Part shown: piece by piece, positions 16,952 through 25,444 of the stretch
How the letters are laid out: each line of letters starts with the position of its first letter
Position numbering within the stretch: the stretch's first letter is position 1
From: Candidatus Ligilactobacillus avistercoris
GTDB taxonomy: Bacteria > Bacillota > Bacilli > Lactobacillales > Lactobacillaceae
Length of the DNA stretch: 64,000 nucleotides
Direction of reading: 5' to 3'
Assembly (NCBI GenBank): GCA_019119415.1
Contig: DWXB01000003.1
Coordinates: 1 to 64,000, forward strand
Notes under the pieces: model-generated
Told to the model about the DNA's origin: nothing
Seen by the model: the letters and a program-made list of their open reading frames with translations, nothing else
Database searches by the model: none
Position numbers and translations under genes: made by a program

Positions 16952-17899
16952 GTGACACCACAGACGGGCACAAGCAACGCGAAAATTATCCTCGCGGGTG
17001 AACACGCAGTTGTGTACGGGGAACCAGCAATTGCCCTTCCCCTGACAACCGTTCAAGCAAAGGCCACCTTCCGGCCACAGACAGGACAAACCACCATTCA
17101 CAGCTCGTACTACGATGGTCCGGTGGCAACGATGCCCCCGGCAATGAATGGGATTCGCACCCTCCTGGACCAGCTAATGGAAGCGGAAAATTACCGGGAC
17201 GGGTATGACCTTACCATTGAAAGTGCCCTCCCCGCTGAACGGGGAATGGGCTCGTCCGCTGCCGTTGCGGTCGCCATTGTGCGGGCAGCTTTCCGGTTCT
17301 TTGACCGACCCCTTAACCACCAGCAGCTCCTTACCTGGGCTGCGGTGGCCGAAAAAATTACCCATAAGAATCCGAGCGGACTGGATGCGGCGACCACTGC
17401 TAGTACCAACCCGGTGTGGTTAATTCGGGGACATGCTCCCCACCCGCTTCCAATTAACGTCAATGCTACGCTACTCATTTGCGATAGTGGTATTAAGGGA
17501 AAAACCAGTGCTGCCATCATGCGAGTCAAGGACCACCTTACGAACGATCTCCACACGACCCACCAGCACATCCATGCAATTGGGGACATCGTGCGAAAAA
17601 TGAAGGATGCCCTGGCAGCCAACGCCGTCCCGAAACTGGGCCAGCTGATGAACGCCAACCAGGCTGAACTACGCGCACTGGGGGTTAGCACCCCGCAACT
17701 TGATAAACTAATCACCCTCGCCCGCCAAAACGGCGCCCTGGGAAGTAAGTTAACTGGCGGCGGGTGTGGCGGCTGTTTCATTAACCTTGTCCCGGATCCG
17801 GCGACCGCCCAACGCCTGGCTACGCTACTTACCGCGCACGGCGTTACGGCGACGTGGATTGAACCACTCACCCTCACACAAAAGGAGAATAAAGAATGA
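16952..17899 (+). CDS. mvk: Mevalonate kinase
   Basis: This 315-residue GHMP kinase phosphorylates mevalonate, the first kinase step from mevalonate to isopentenyl diphosphate. Motifs are GEHAVVYGEPAIALPL near the N terminus, the ATP loop GMGSSAAVAVAIVRAAF, and the C-terminal GSKLTGGGCGGCFINL. The GTG at 16952 is preferred because AAGGAAGG lies just upstream; an in-frame ATG at 16934 overlaps that site. The stop overlaps the mvaD start (ATGA), indicating translational coupling. Confidence 0.93.
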   Translation: MTPQTGTSNAKIILAGEHAVVYGEPAIALPLTTVQAKATFRPQTGQTTIHSSYYDGPVATMPPAMNGIRTLLDQLMEAENYRDGYDLTIESALPAERGMGSSAAVAVAIVRAAFRFFDRPLNHQQLLTWAAVAEKITHKNPSGLDAATTASTNPVWLIRGHAPHPLPINVNATLLICDSGIKGKTSAAIMRVKDHLTNDLHTTHQHIHAIGDIVRKMKDALAANAVPKLGQLMNANQAELRALGVSTPQLDKLITLARQNGALGSKLTGGGCGGCFINLVPDPATAQRLATLLTAHGVTATWIEPLTLTQKENKE

Positions 17900-18873
17900 A
17901 AACGCCCCGGGTAACTGCACGGGCCCACACAAACATCGCCCTTGTAAAGTACTGGGGGAAACGGGACGAAAACCTCATCATCCCGATGAACGGTTCCCTG
18001 TCCCTCACCCTCGACGAATTTTATACGGAGACAACCGTCCAGTTTGATTCAAAGCAACAAACGGACCACCTGATTCTTGACGGGGTTACCCAACCAACAA
18101 CGCGGGTCACCCCCTTTCTTGATATTATCCGAAATCAAGCCGGGATAACGGCGGGAGCAGTGGTAACCTCAACAAACCACGTCCCGACTGCTGCTGGGCT
18201 GGCTTCATCCGCCTCCGCCTATGCCGCCCTCGCTGCCGCTGCCAGCAAAGCAGCCGGATTAACCTTAAACCGGCAAGCCCTTTCGCGGTTAGCACGACGG
18301 GGCTCTGGTTCTGCGACGCGGTCAGTTTTTGGCGGCTTTGTCGAATGGCAGGCGGGGACTAACGATGCAACATCGTATGCCGTGCCAATTGACGAGCACC
18401 CAACGTGGCCTATCCGCATGGTTACCGTGGTGGTTGACCGGGCTGAAAAAAAGATTGGCTCCCGCGCGGGCATGCAAACCGTGGTCAAGACGTCCCCGTT
18501 CTACCAGGAATGGGTGAAAAAAGCGCAGGCAGACCTTGCCGCCATTAAGCCGGCTATTGCCGCACATGATATTCAGCAAACGGGCGCAATTGCCGAAAGC
18601 AACGCCATGGCAATGCACGCCCTGAACCTGACGGCCACGCCCCACTTTACATACTTCACGGCGGGCAGCCTGACGGCCATGCACTGCGTGGAGGAACTCC
18701 GGGCCAAGGGCATTCCGTGCTACTACACGATGGATGCCGGCCCCAACGTGAAGGTCCTGTGCGAGGAACAACACGTTGCTGCTATTTTGACGACCCTGCA
18801 GGCCCACTTTGATAAAAACGATCTCCTTGTCGCCCATCCGGGACTGGGAGTACAAATTATTCGTGAGGATTAA
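17896..18873 (+). CDS. mvaD: Diphosphomevalonate decarboxylase
   Basis: This 325-residue GHMP-superfamily enzyme converts mevalonate diphosphate to isopentenyl diphosphate with ATP use and CO2 release. Typical motifs are TNIALVKYWGKRDE and NGSLSLTL at the N terminus, PTAAGLASSASAYAAL (ATP and substrate loop), RRGSGSATRSVFGGFVEW, and YYTMDAGPNVKVL near the C terminus. Length is normal. It overlaps mvk by four bases and is followed after a short gap by the phosphomevalonate kinase gene. Confidence 0.95.
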   Translation: MKTPRVTARAHTNIALVKYWGKRDENLIIPMNGSLSLTLDEFYTETTVQFDSKQQTDHLILDGVTQPTTRVTPFLDIIRNQAGITAGAVVTSTNHVPTAAGLASSASAYAALAAAASKAAGLTLNRQALSRLARRGSGSATRSVFGGFVEWQAGTNDATSYAVPIDEHPTWPIRMVTVVVDRAEKKIGSRAGMQTVVKTSPFYQEWVKKAQADLAAIKPAIAAHDIQQTGAIAESNAMAMHALNLTATPHFTYFTAGSLTAMHCVEELRAKGIPCYYTMDAGPNVKVLCEEQHVAAILTTLQAHFDKNDLLVAHPGLGVQIIRED

Positions 18874-18894
18874 CTATTGGGAGGAGGAACGCCC

Positions 18895-19977
18895 ATGATT
18901 ACGGCAACCGCACCGGGAAAACTTTATATTGCCGGTGAATATGCGGTGGTAACGCCAGGTTACCCCGCTATTTTGGTAGCCGTTGATCGCACCGTCACCG
19001 TCACGCTGACCTCAACGCAAGCAACGACTGGTACCATCACTTCCGACCAGGACGAACGTGCGCGGGTCACCTGGCGAACTACTCCCAACGGAACAATAAC
19101 CACAACGCCGGCGTCCCACCCGTTTCCGTACGTCACCGCGGCCCTCGAAATGATACTGCGGCTTGCGCAAGAGCAGGGACTGGAAATCCGGCCGGCAAAC
19201 CTCCACGTGACGAGCACCCTGGACGATGCCGCAGGAAAAAAGTACGGCCTTGGATCATCCGCAGCCGTTACCGTCGCGACCGTTAAGGCGGCGGCCCGCT
19301 ACTACCACCTTGCGCTCACTAAAACCGCGCTGTTTAAGCTGGCAGCCGTCGCGGCCTACCGGGTTCAGGGCAACGGCTCCCTCGGCGACGTTGCTGCCAG
19401 TACCTTCGGCGGCTGGCTTGCCTACCAGGCGTGCGATCGGGAATGGTTAATGAAAACGGCCAACCGCGTTTCGGTTAGCCAGTTAATTACGATGGAGTGG
19501 CCCCAGCTTAAAATCACACCTTTGACACCCCCTCCTGCCCTCCAACTCCTCGTTGGCTGGACGGGAACCCCGGCATCAACCGCCAACCTCGTTGCCCAGA
19601 TGGACCACCACCGGGTAAAAGCGGCGTACCAGCAGTTCCTAACTGCCAGCCGCCAGTGCGTTAATGCGATGATTCGGGCTTTTCAGTCGGGTGACTTACC
19701 AGCCATCCAGCACCAGTTAGCGGTGAACCGCACCCTGTTAACTAAACTAGCAGCGGTCAGCGGGATTAACATCGAAACCCCTACCCTCACCCGGTTGGTT
19801 GAAATTGCTTGCCGGTTGGGTGCACAGGCCAAGTCGTCGGGGGCTGGCGGCGGGGACTGTGGCATCGCCCTTGCCGACTGCCACGTCCCGGAGACTTCCC
19901 GGATTGCTGCGGCATGGCAAGCGGCTGGCATCACCCCACTTGCACTACACGTTTACGCCGAGGAGGACCACCAATGA
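18895..19977 (+). CDS. mvaK2: Phosphomevalonate kinase
   Basis: This 360-residue GHMP kinase phosphorylates 5-phosphomevalonate. The N-terminal APGKLYIAGEYAVVTPGYPA, the ATP loop KKYGLGSSAAVTVATVKAA and the C-terminal KSSGAGGGDCGIAL identify the bacterial ERG8-like family. The ATG at 18895 follows a strong GGGAGGAGG ribosome site. The stop overlaps the start of fni (ATGA). Third gene of the four-gene operon. Confidence 0.92.
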   Translation: MITATAPGKLYIAGEYAVVTPGYPAILVAVDRTVTVTLTSTQATTGTITSDQDERARVTWRTTPNGTITTTPASHPFPYVTAALEMILRLAQEQGLEIRPANLHVTSTLDDAAGKKYGLGSSAAVTVATVKAAARYYHLALTKTALFKLAAVAAYRVQGNGSLGDVAASTFGGWLAYQACDREWLMKTANRVSVSQLITMEWPQLKITPLTPPPALQLLVGWTGTPASTANLVAQMDHHRVKAAYQQFLTASRQCVNAMIRAFQSGDLPAIQHQLAVNRTLLTKLAAVSGINIETPTLTRLVEIACRLGAQAKSSGAGGGDCGIALADCHVPETSRIAAAWQAAGITPLALHVYAEEDHQ

Positions 19978-21014
19978 ACCAGCAGGAACACCGCAAAAAC
20001 GAACACGTGAGCCTCGCTACCAAGCAGTTTCAGGAGGAGACGGCCACCACAACCCGCCTTGCGGAAGTGCGGTTGGTTCCCCGGACCATGCCGGAAATTG
20101 GCCTGGACGATGTTGATTTGACCACGACCATTGCGGGACAACCAACCACCGCCCCGTTCTTCATCAACGCAATGACCGGCGGAACACCGGAAACCGGTAA
20201 GCTAAACCAGCAACTCGCCACTGCCGCTAAGGAAACGGGGATTGCCATGGCAACCGGTTCGGAAAGCGTCGCCCTGCGAAGTGCGGCCGCCCAGCCATCG
20301 TTTACGATTGTGCGCCAAATAAATCCGGACGGTATCGTTCTCGGCAACGTCAGCGCAACGACTTCCCCGGAGGCCGCCCAGAAGGCCGTGGACCTCATTA
20401 AGGCCAATGCCCTGGAAGTCCACGTAAACGCCGCCCAGGAACTTACCATGCCGGAGGGCGAAACGGATTTCCGGTGGCGGAAAAACATTACGGCCATTGC
20501 CCAGCGGGTGAACGTCCCCGTCATCGTCAAGGAAGTCGGCCAGGGCGTTGATCCGCGGACACTGCGCATCCTAAACACACTTCCGGTTGCGGGCGTTGAT
20601 TTAGGCGGCCGCGGTGGGACCAACTTCATTACCATTGAAAACGGACGACGGTCCCACCACGACATGGCCTACCTGGAAGACTGGGGACTGACCACCGCAG
20701 AAAGCCTCCTGGTTGCTAGGGAGTTAACCCCCAACCTGACTGTTACCGCCACGGGCGGAATCCGGACACCCCTCGACGTTGCGAAGTGCCTGGCCCTTGG
20801 CGCGGACAACGTTGGGATTGCTGGCCTCTTCTTACACGTTCTTATCAAACATGACCTCACCACCCTGATTCAGACCATCGAGTGGTTTAAGGACCAGCTC
20901 AAACGGATTATGGTCCTGAGCGGATGCAAGACAATTGCGGAACTCCAGCAGGCACCGTACCTACTGAGCCCGGCACTGCAACAAACAGTGGAACAACTAC
21001 TAACAATTAAGTAA
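19974..21014 (+). CDS. fni: Type II isopentenyl-diphosphate delta-isomerase (FMN/NADPH)
   Basis: This 346-residue TIM-barrel flavoprotein interconverts isopentenyl and dimethylallyl diphosphate. Visible motifs are RKNEHVSLA at the N terminus, FINAMTGGTPETGKLNQQLA, VKEVGQG, the phosphate-binding GVDLGGRGGTNFITIEN and TGGIRTPLDVAKCLALGAD. The type II enzyme is the usual partner of the mevalonate pathway in Gram-positives. The start overlaps the kinase stop. It completes the route from mevalonate to the two isoprenoid building blocks; upstream enzymes (HMG-CoA synthase and reductase) are not in this window. Confidence 0.95.
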   Translation: MNQQEHRKNEHVSLATKQFQEETATTTRLAEVRLVPRTMPEIGLDDVDLTTTIAGQPTTAPFFINAMTGGTPETGKLNQQLATAAKETGIAMATGSESVALRSAAAQPSFTIVRQINPDGIVLGNVSATTSPEAAQKAVDLIKANALEVHVNAAQELTMPEGETDFRWRKNITAIAQRVNVPVIVKEVGQGVDPRTLRILNTLPVAGVDLGGRGGTNFITIENGRRSHHDMAYLEDWGLTTAESLLVARELTPNLTVTATGGIRTPLDVAKCLALGADNVGIAGLFLHVLIKHDLTTLIQTIEWFKDQLKRIMVLSGCKTIAELQQAPYLLSPALQQTVEQLLTIK

Positions 21015-21017
21015 GCA

Positions 21018-21049
21018 AAAAGGTTGGGATCTCAAGGTCCCAACCTTTT
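21018..21049 (+). terminator. Terminator of the mevalonate operon
   Basis: A 12-bp perfect stem AAAAGGTTGGGA / TCCCAACCTTTT follows the fni stop. The flanking A and T tracts make it work in either direction. Confidence 0.85.
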
Positions 21050-21082
21050 GTAGTCTTTCAATCCAACTATAAATCCTTAAAC

Positions 21083-21111
21083 AAAAACAGGATGACGGTT
21101 CTCCGTCATCC
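21083..21111 (-). terminator. Terminator of rsmF
   Basis: A 9-bp stem GGATGACGG / CCGTCATCC is followed on the minus strand by a T-rich run. It lies after the rsmF stop, back to back with the mevalonate operon terminator. Confidence 0.8.
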
Positions 21112-21127
21112 CGTTTCCATCACTATT

Positions 21128-22522
21128 CTACTGATTTACCGTAAACCTGAGGGCCTTCGGGAAGAAATTCTTTACCGTCCGGCCAACCACCTTGCCAAAA
21201 GCGAACGGTTTGCCTCCGCACGTCAACAGCGTCCACCCGGCAGGATGATGCTCCTCATCCAGCGCCAGCACCTGGCCACTGACATAGGCTGCCCACTGAT
21301 CCGCAGAAACCTCAAGGACGTGGGCGACTTCCTCCGGACGAATTGCTAGGGCTAACGCGTAGCTTGGCTCAAAACGGTTCTTCTTAAACGTTCCCAACAA
21401 CAGGCCCGGTCGCTGGTACGTTAATCCGCTAAGAACTGGCCATTCGTGCCGGTACAAGTACAGGTACGTTCCGGAAACGTACAGGTCAGCGGGAGTAACG
21501 TTAAAGCCCGGCAGCGTCTCCTGTTGAAACGTCGTCCATAGTTGACATTGCTCCTTATTCGGCTGGCCAGAAACCTTCCGTCCCTTCTTTTTCTTCGCTC
21601 GCCGGGGGCGCTTGACAACAACCGGTTCAGCCGGACGCGGATCCTGGAACTTGGCTACAAACTGCCCCTCTCCGGCGAAATGGTGGGTCATCATCCGCAC
21701 GGTTCCGGTCAGCGCTGCTTCACCACCCGCAAAGTCTGACCGGCCCGCATCCATTCCCGGATAACGCTTTAACGGCACAACCGTCAGACCGTATTCACGC
21801 ATCAGCCACGCAACCACCTGCTCGTCTTCTTCCGGCGCAAAGGTACACGTTGAATACACGAGCTGGCCTCCCGGCCGCAGGAGCGCCATGGCCGAGCGCA
21901 ATATTTCGTGCTGCCGCCGGGCACATTCTGCCGGATAGTCGGCGTGCCAGTACCTTACCGCTGCGGGATCCTTCCGAAACATTCCCTCCCCGGAACACGG
22001 CGCGTCAACAACAATTTTATCGAAGTATCCTGGTAACTCCTTCGCCAGGTGGTCCGGCCGTTCATTCAGCACCACCACGTTCCGGGCACCAGTCCGTTCC
22101 ACGTTTTCCACCAACACGCGTGCCCGCTTGGCGTTAATTTCGTTACTGACCAGGACTCCCTGGTTGGCCATCATTCCAGCTAACTGGGTCGTCTTGCCCC
22201 CCGGAGCGGCACATAAGTCCAGGACGCTCTCGCCGGGTTGCGGGTTCGTCACCGCCGCCACGTACATTGCGCTTGGATCCTGGCTATATACGTAGCCGGC
22301 CTGGTGTTCCAAGGTGTGGCCGTGCACCTGCCCTGCATACCCGTCAGCAACGTGGTCCAACGGATGCGCTAATGAAACCGCCACGTCCTTGTAATCAGGT
22401 TTTAGCGGGTTTAACCGAAACCCCTTCACTGGCGGGGTGCCAAAGCTTGCAAAAAGGGCGTCCGCCTCGTTTTCCCCGAGTAACCGGCGATACTTTTCCT
22501 TAAAGGCAACTGGTAAATCCAT
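21128..22522 (-). CDS. rsmF: 16S rRNA m5C methyltransferase (RsmF/YebU type)
   Basis: This 464-residue protein of the NOL1/NOP2/Sun family makes 5-methylcytosine in 16S rRNA. It has the SAM-binding motif LDLCAAPGGKTTQLAGMM, motif IV DAPCSGEGMFRKD and the catalytic-cysteine motif YSTCTFAPEEDEQVV. A C-terminal RNA-binding extension (about 310-464) with a basic linker KRPRRAKKKKGRK is typical of RsmF-type enzymes of Firmicutes. It is 12 bases downstream of the MacB-like membrane protein gene and probably co-transcribed with it. Confidence 0.88.
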   Translation of the reverse strand: MDLPVAFKEKYRRLLGENEADALFASFGTPPVKGFRLNPLKPDYKDVAVSLAHPLDHVADGYAGQVHGHTLEHQAGYVYSQDPSAMYVAAVTNPQPGESVLDLCAAPGGKTTQLAGMMANQGVLVSNEINAKRARVLVENVERTGARNVVVLNERPDHLAKELPGYFDKIVVDAPCSGEGMFRKDPAAVRYWHADYPAECARRQHEILRSAMALLRPGGQLVYSTCTFAPEEDEQVVAWLMREYGLTVVPLKRYPGMDAGRSDFAGGEAALTGTVRMMTHHFAGEGQFVAKFQDPRPAEPVVVKRPRRAKKKKGRKVSGQPNKEQCQLWTTFQQETLPGFNVTPADLYVSGTYLYLYRHEWPVLSGLTYQRPGLLLGTFKKNRFEPSYALALAIRPEEVAHVLEVSADQWAAYVSGQVLALDEEHHPAGWTLLTCGGKPFAFGKVVGRTVKNFFPKALRFTVNQ

Positions 22523-22534
22523 TCCACTCCTCCA

Positions 22535-23512
22535 CTACATCCGCTGCCGGTCCAGCACGAGTGCTCCCAGGGACCGGAAGAAGACCAGGTTAATGCAGTA
22601 CACCAGGACAATGAAGACCAAAATTCCCGTGTACGTGGTAAACGTGTAGCTCATCGTTCCAATCAACGTTCCGACCAGCGTTCCAATCCCTGAAACCAGG
22701 GCAAAGCGGTTGGTTTCATGGAACAATAACCGCGACTGGCTTTCCTTGAGAGCCGTTTTCAGCGTAAGCATCTGCTGCTCGGACCGGAAAATCCGCACAA
22801 AGGTGGCGCCAAAGTACGCTACCAGAACCAGAATCAACCCTAGCAGCTGGGCCCAGTGCTGTCCAATCCACGTCGGGCCCGCAACCGTTAGCCGCTTAGA
22901 AACAATTGTCCGCACCTTCGTCGCATGCAGGGTCGTTTTCAGGTTGTGCGGATCCAGCTTCTTGCGCCCATCCAAAACAATCCGGTAGTTGCCCGCCTTC
23001 ATCTTACCGACTGCCCGCTGGGATTCAGAGATAAAAATCTGGTTATCCAACCGGGAATGGTACTTATCCCCCATCACCCCGATAACCGGCATGTACTGGC
23101 CGTTAATAAACAGGTACGACTGGTCCTTCGGCGTATACAGCTTCTTCGCTACGTTTTTGCCGACCACGGCCACGCTCACTTCCGACTGCATGTCACTCGG
23201 AGAAAAGAACTGGCCGGAAATCATCGGCGGCACGGCGTAGTGCCCCTTCCCGTAGAAGTACGTCACGTTCTTGTGCTGCTTATCCTGGCAGTGAACCTGC
23301 ACGCTCTTAATGGCGTCATCATCATCTAGCCACTTGTTAAACTGCTTCAGGGTCGTCTGCGGCGCCACCGTCACTTCGTACGCATTCTGCGAAAGGTTAT
23401 GGTTATTTAGCCGAATAATCAAATCCCGTTCCTGAATCTTGTAAAAACAAAAGACCGCCAGGAAAGCAAAAACGGCAAAATACACAATTGAAAGAAAATT
23501 CTTTTTAAACAC
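22535..23512 (-). CDS. Membrane protein with MacB-like extracytoplasmic domain, orphan
   Basis: The 325-residue protein has an N-terminal transmembrane helix (about 7-25), an extracytoplasmic region of about 200 residues resembling the MacB periplasmic core domain of ABC exporter permeases (VAVVGKNVAKKLY, INGQYMPVIGVM), and about three C-terminal helices. This is the shape of an FtsX/MacB-type permease half. No ABC ATPase is encoded nearby, so its partner is unknown. It could be a stand-alone envelope protein. The next genes are an esterase (upstream, 15 bases away) and rsmF (downstream). Confidence 0.55.
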   Translation of the reverse strand: MFKKNFLSIVYFAVFAFLAVFCFYKIQERDLIIRLNNHNLSQNAYEVTVAPQTTLKQFNKWLDDDDAIKSVQVHCQDKQHKNVTYFYGKGHYAVPPMISGQFFSPSDMQSEVSVAVVGKNVAKKLYTPKDQSYLFINGQYMPVIGVMGDKYHSRLDNQIFISESQRAVGKMKAGNYRIVLDGRKKLDPHNLKTTLHATKVRTIVSKRLTVAGPTWIGQHWAQLLGLILVLVAYFGATFVRIFRSEQQMLTLKTALKESQSRLLFHETNRFALVSGIGTLVGTLIGTMSYTFTTYTGILVFIVLVYCINLVFFRSLGALVLDRQRM

Positions 23513-23527
23513 GTCTGTCTCCTCCGC

Positions 23528-24286
23528 CTACTTTGTTAGGGACACCGCCACTTGCTTGGCAATCGTTACCGTTGCCTCATACGGTACTTCGTGGCCCACA
23601 TCCGGCGTTGTTCCCACGGTTACGTTCTTGCCGGCCGGAGTCCGTTGTACCTGTTTGATAAAGTCGAGCGTTGGCTGGGGCGGCACGATCTCGTCCGCCA
23701 GCCCGTGCCAGAAGTGAACGGGCCGGCCCGCTAACCGCTCTGGGTGCTGGGAAAGATCCATTTTTTCAAGCGCCGCCACCTGCGCATCCACGTATTTCTG
23801 CGGAACCTGGTCCATCCCAGGAACGTGGGCAAGCAGGTAGTGCAGGAACTCCACCGCACACGGCGTCCCCATGAAGCACCCGGCCGTGGTAATCCAGTCG
23901 TAGGTTGCTAACAACGCACAGGTCGTAATCCCCCCCATCGACAGGCCGCTCACCGCAATTCGATCATTCTGAATGAGTCCGGCATCCCGGTAAAAGGCAA
24001 CGACCTGCGGAAACTCCTTGACGGACTGCATGATAATCTGCCAAAACTCCGCCTCGTGAGCGCGGGTTCCCTTTTCATCGGTCCGTTCTCCGTGATAAAG
24101 AGCATCGGGCATCACTACCCGCACCCCCTGCCGGGCAAATTCATACCCCTGCGTCAGGTTGTTTTCTTTCCGGCCAGTCCAACCGTGGTAAAACACCACG
24201 AGTGGCAGGGCCTTATCCCGTTCATTTGTCCTAGTAAGTTCTAGAACCGGGATTTCCCCGATCCGGCGCCGTTTGATTTCAATCAT
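23528..24286 (-). CDS. YitV-like alpha/beta hydrolase (esterase)
   Basis: This 252-residue alpha/beta hydrolase has the nucleophile elbow GLSMGGITT, an oxyanion region VVFYHGWTGRKENN, MPDALYHGERTDEKG, and C-terminal acid/histidine candidates in WHGLADEIVPPQPTLDFI and GHEVPYEATV. The pattern is closest to Bacillus YitV-type esterases (COG1073/dienelactone hydrolase group). The ATG at 24286 has GGAAG upstream and begins with the expected IEIKRRRIGEIPVLEL; longer in-frame starts up to 24391 lack a good ribosome site. The substrate is unknown. Confidence 0.8.
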   Translation of the reverse strand: MIEIKRRRIGEIPVLELTRTNERDKALPLVVFYHGWTGRKENNLTQGYEFARQGVRVVMPDALYHGERTDEKGTRAHEAEFWQIIMQSVKEFPQVVAFYRDAGLIQNDRIAVSGLSMGGITTCALLATYDWITTAGCFMGTPCAVEFLHYLLAHVPGMDQVPQKYVDAQVAALEKMDLSQHPERLAGRPVHFWHGLADEIVPPQPTLDFIKQVQRTPAGKNVTVGTTPDVGHEVPYEATVTIAKQVAVSLTK

Positions 24287-24380
24287 GGCCGTCGCTTCCT
24301 TTGTCATTATTTTTCTCATTGTTAAGCGTACTCCCATTATAGCATTTTCCGGTTTTATCCCGAAAAACGAACGGTTAAGC

Positions 24381-24417
24381 AAAAACACCACCGCAGTTTC
24401 GCTGCGATGGTGTTTTT
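24381..24417. terminator. Bidirectional-looking terminator after bsh
   Basis: A long hairpin AAAAACACCA-c-CGCAG / CTGCG-a-TGGTGTTTTT follows the bile salt hydrolase stop on the minus strand and separates it from the esterase gene. A and T tracts on both sides. Confidence 0.8.
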
Positions 24418-24430
24418 AATCATCCGGTCT

Positions 24431-25381
24431 TTAGTAAGTCGTCACCTCAGAAGCCGTCATGTTTGCTTCCGTCAGCTGCGCCGACTTAATCGTAAAGTCG
24501 TTTTCGGTGTTGTAGTAGTACGTCTTCGTTGCCTGGGAGTAGCAGCCGGTGTAAACCGTATACTCGTCCTTGCCGTTCTGGTTCGTAACGGATCCGCGCA
24601 CCATGGCCACGTTCTTGAGGATGTTGAAGAACTTTGCCACGTTTGCTTCTTCACCAGAAACCGTCGGGTAGTTCGCGTTCAGGTATGCGACCTTAACAAA
24701 CCGGGAAGCCGGTAAGCTATCGCCCGGTAAGCCGTAACTCCCGGTTCCCACACCCCACGAAGCGATGGCCTGCTTACTCCACGTGCCATCAGCAGCGTCG
24801 TTCGGCGTTAACCCAGCGTAATTCATCAGGTTCTTAACGTGCCACTCGAAGTCCGGGCTGTTCGTTAAAACCCCAACCTGGTTGTCGTAAACCTGTAATC
24901 CCTTGTCAGCGGACATTTCCACCGTAATTGCCGCCTTAGCATCACTGATTAACCAGTGTAGCGGAGCAACCGGCATCTGCGGGGCAAACGGCCTATTGAC
25001 CAGGTTAACGTCCTTTAGTGCATCCTTGACTGCTGCCACCGAATCAAATTCATCGCACACCCACAGCATGAGTTCGTACGGCGTCAGGTTAAGCTTGCCG
25101 TCCACCGGTTCGTCACTGAAGTGGGCCAGTTTCGGGAAGTTTAACCCGGCAATACACAACCCGTCTTCGTTGCAGGCGTCAAAGTACATCGGGTACTTCC
25201 CAGCCATAATTCCCATTCCGATGATGGCCCGCTGGGATTGCCGGTCATCCCGGAACTTATACGGTAACGCGTAGTTCCGCGGCGTTACCAGCACCTTTTC
25301 ACCGTATGATGATTCGACGTCCAGGTTCCGGCCGTAAAACAAGTTTCCCTGATCATCAGTAAAGCGTAATCCTGTACACAT
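24431..25381 (-). CDS. bsh: Bile salt hydrolase (choloylglycine hydrolase)
   Basis: This 316-residue Ntn hydrolase deconjugates glycine- or taurine-bile acids in the cytoplasm. The catalytic Cys2 is exposed after removal of Met1. Other active-site residues are in place: Arg18 and Asp21 (GRNLDVE), Asn81 (IAGLNF), Asn174 (LTNSPDFEW) and Arg227 (PASRFVKVAY). Length is standard for lactobacillar enzymes. Penicillin V acylase is the main alternative in the family. The AAAGGAGG ribosome site is strong. It follows the MFS transporter gene by 63 bases, with a terminator between. The two may form a bile-response pair, which would point to a gut-associated host. Confidence 0.9.
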   Translation of the reverse strand: MCTGLRFTDDQGNLFYGRNLDVESSYGEKVLVTPRNYALPYKFRDDRQSQRAIIGMGIMAGKYPMYFDACNEDGLCIAGLNFPKLAHFSDEPVDGKLNLTPYELMLWVCDEFDSVAAVKDALKDVNLVNRPFAPQMPVAPLHWLISDAKAAITVEMSADKGLQVYDNQVGVLTNSPDFEWHVKNLMNYAGLTPNDAADGTWSKQAIASWGVGTGSYGLPGDSLPASRFVKVAYLNANYPTVSGEEANVAKFFNILKNVAMVRGSVTNQNGKDEYTVYTGCYSQATKTYYYNTENDFTIKSAQLTEANMTASEVTTY

Positions 25382-25399
25382 AGTAAGTCCTCCTTTAAC

Positions 25400-25437
25400 G
25401 GAAAAACCACGTTGGTCTTTCTCCCCGTGGTTTTTCC
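25400..25437 (-). terminator. Terminator between the OFA-type transporter and bsh
   Basis: A 12-bp perfect stem GGAAAAACCACG / CGTGGTTTTTCC lies between the transporter stop and the bsh ribosome site. bsh would then be read by partial read-through or from its own undetected promoter. Confidence 0.75.
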
Positions 25438-25444
25438 AATTATT

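Noticed and set aside
17191..17928. A 245-codon minus-strand frame across mevalonate kinase
   Set aside because: Antisense shadow of a well-conserved gene.
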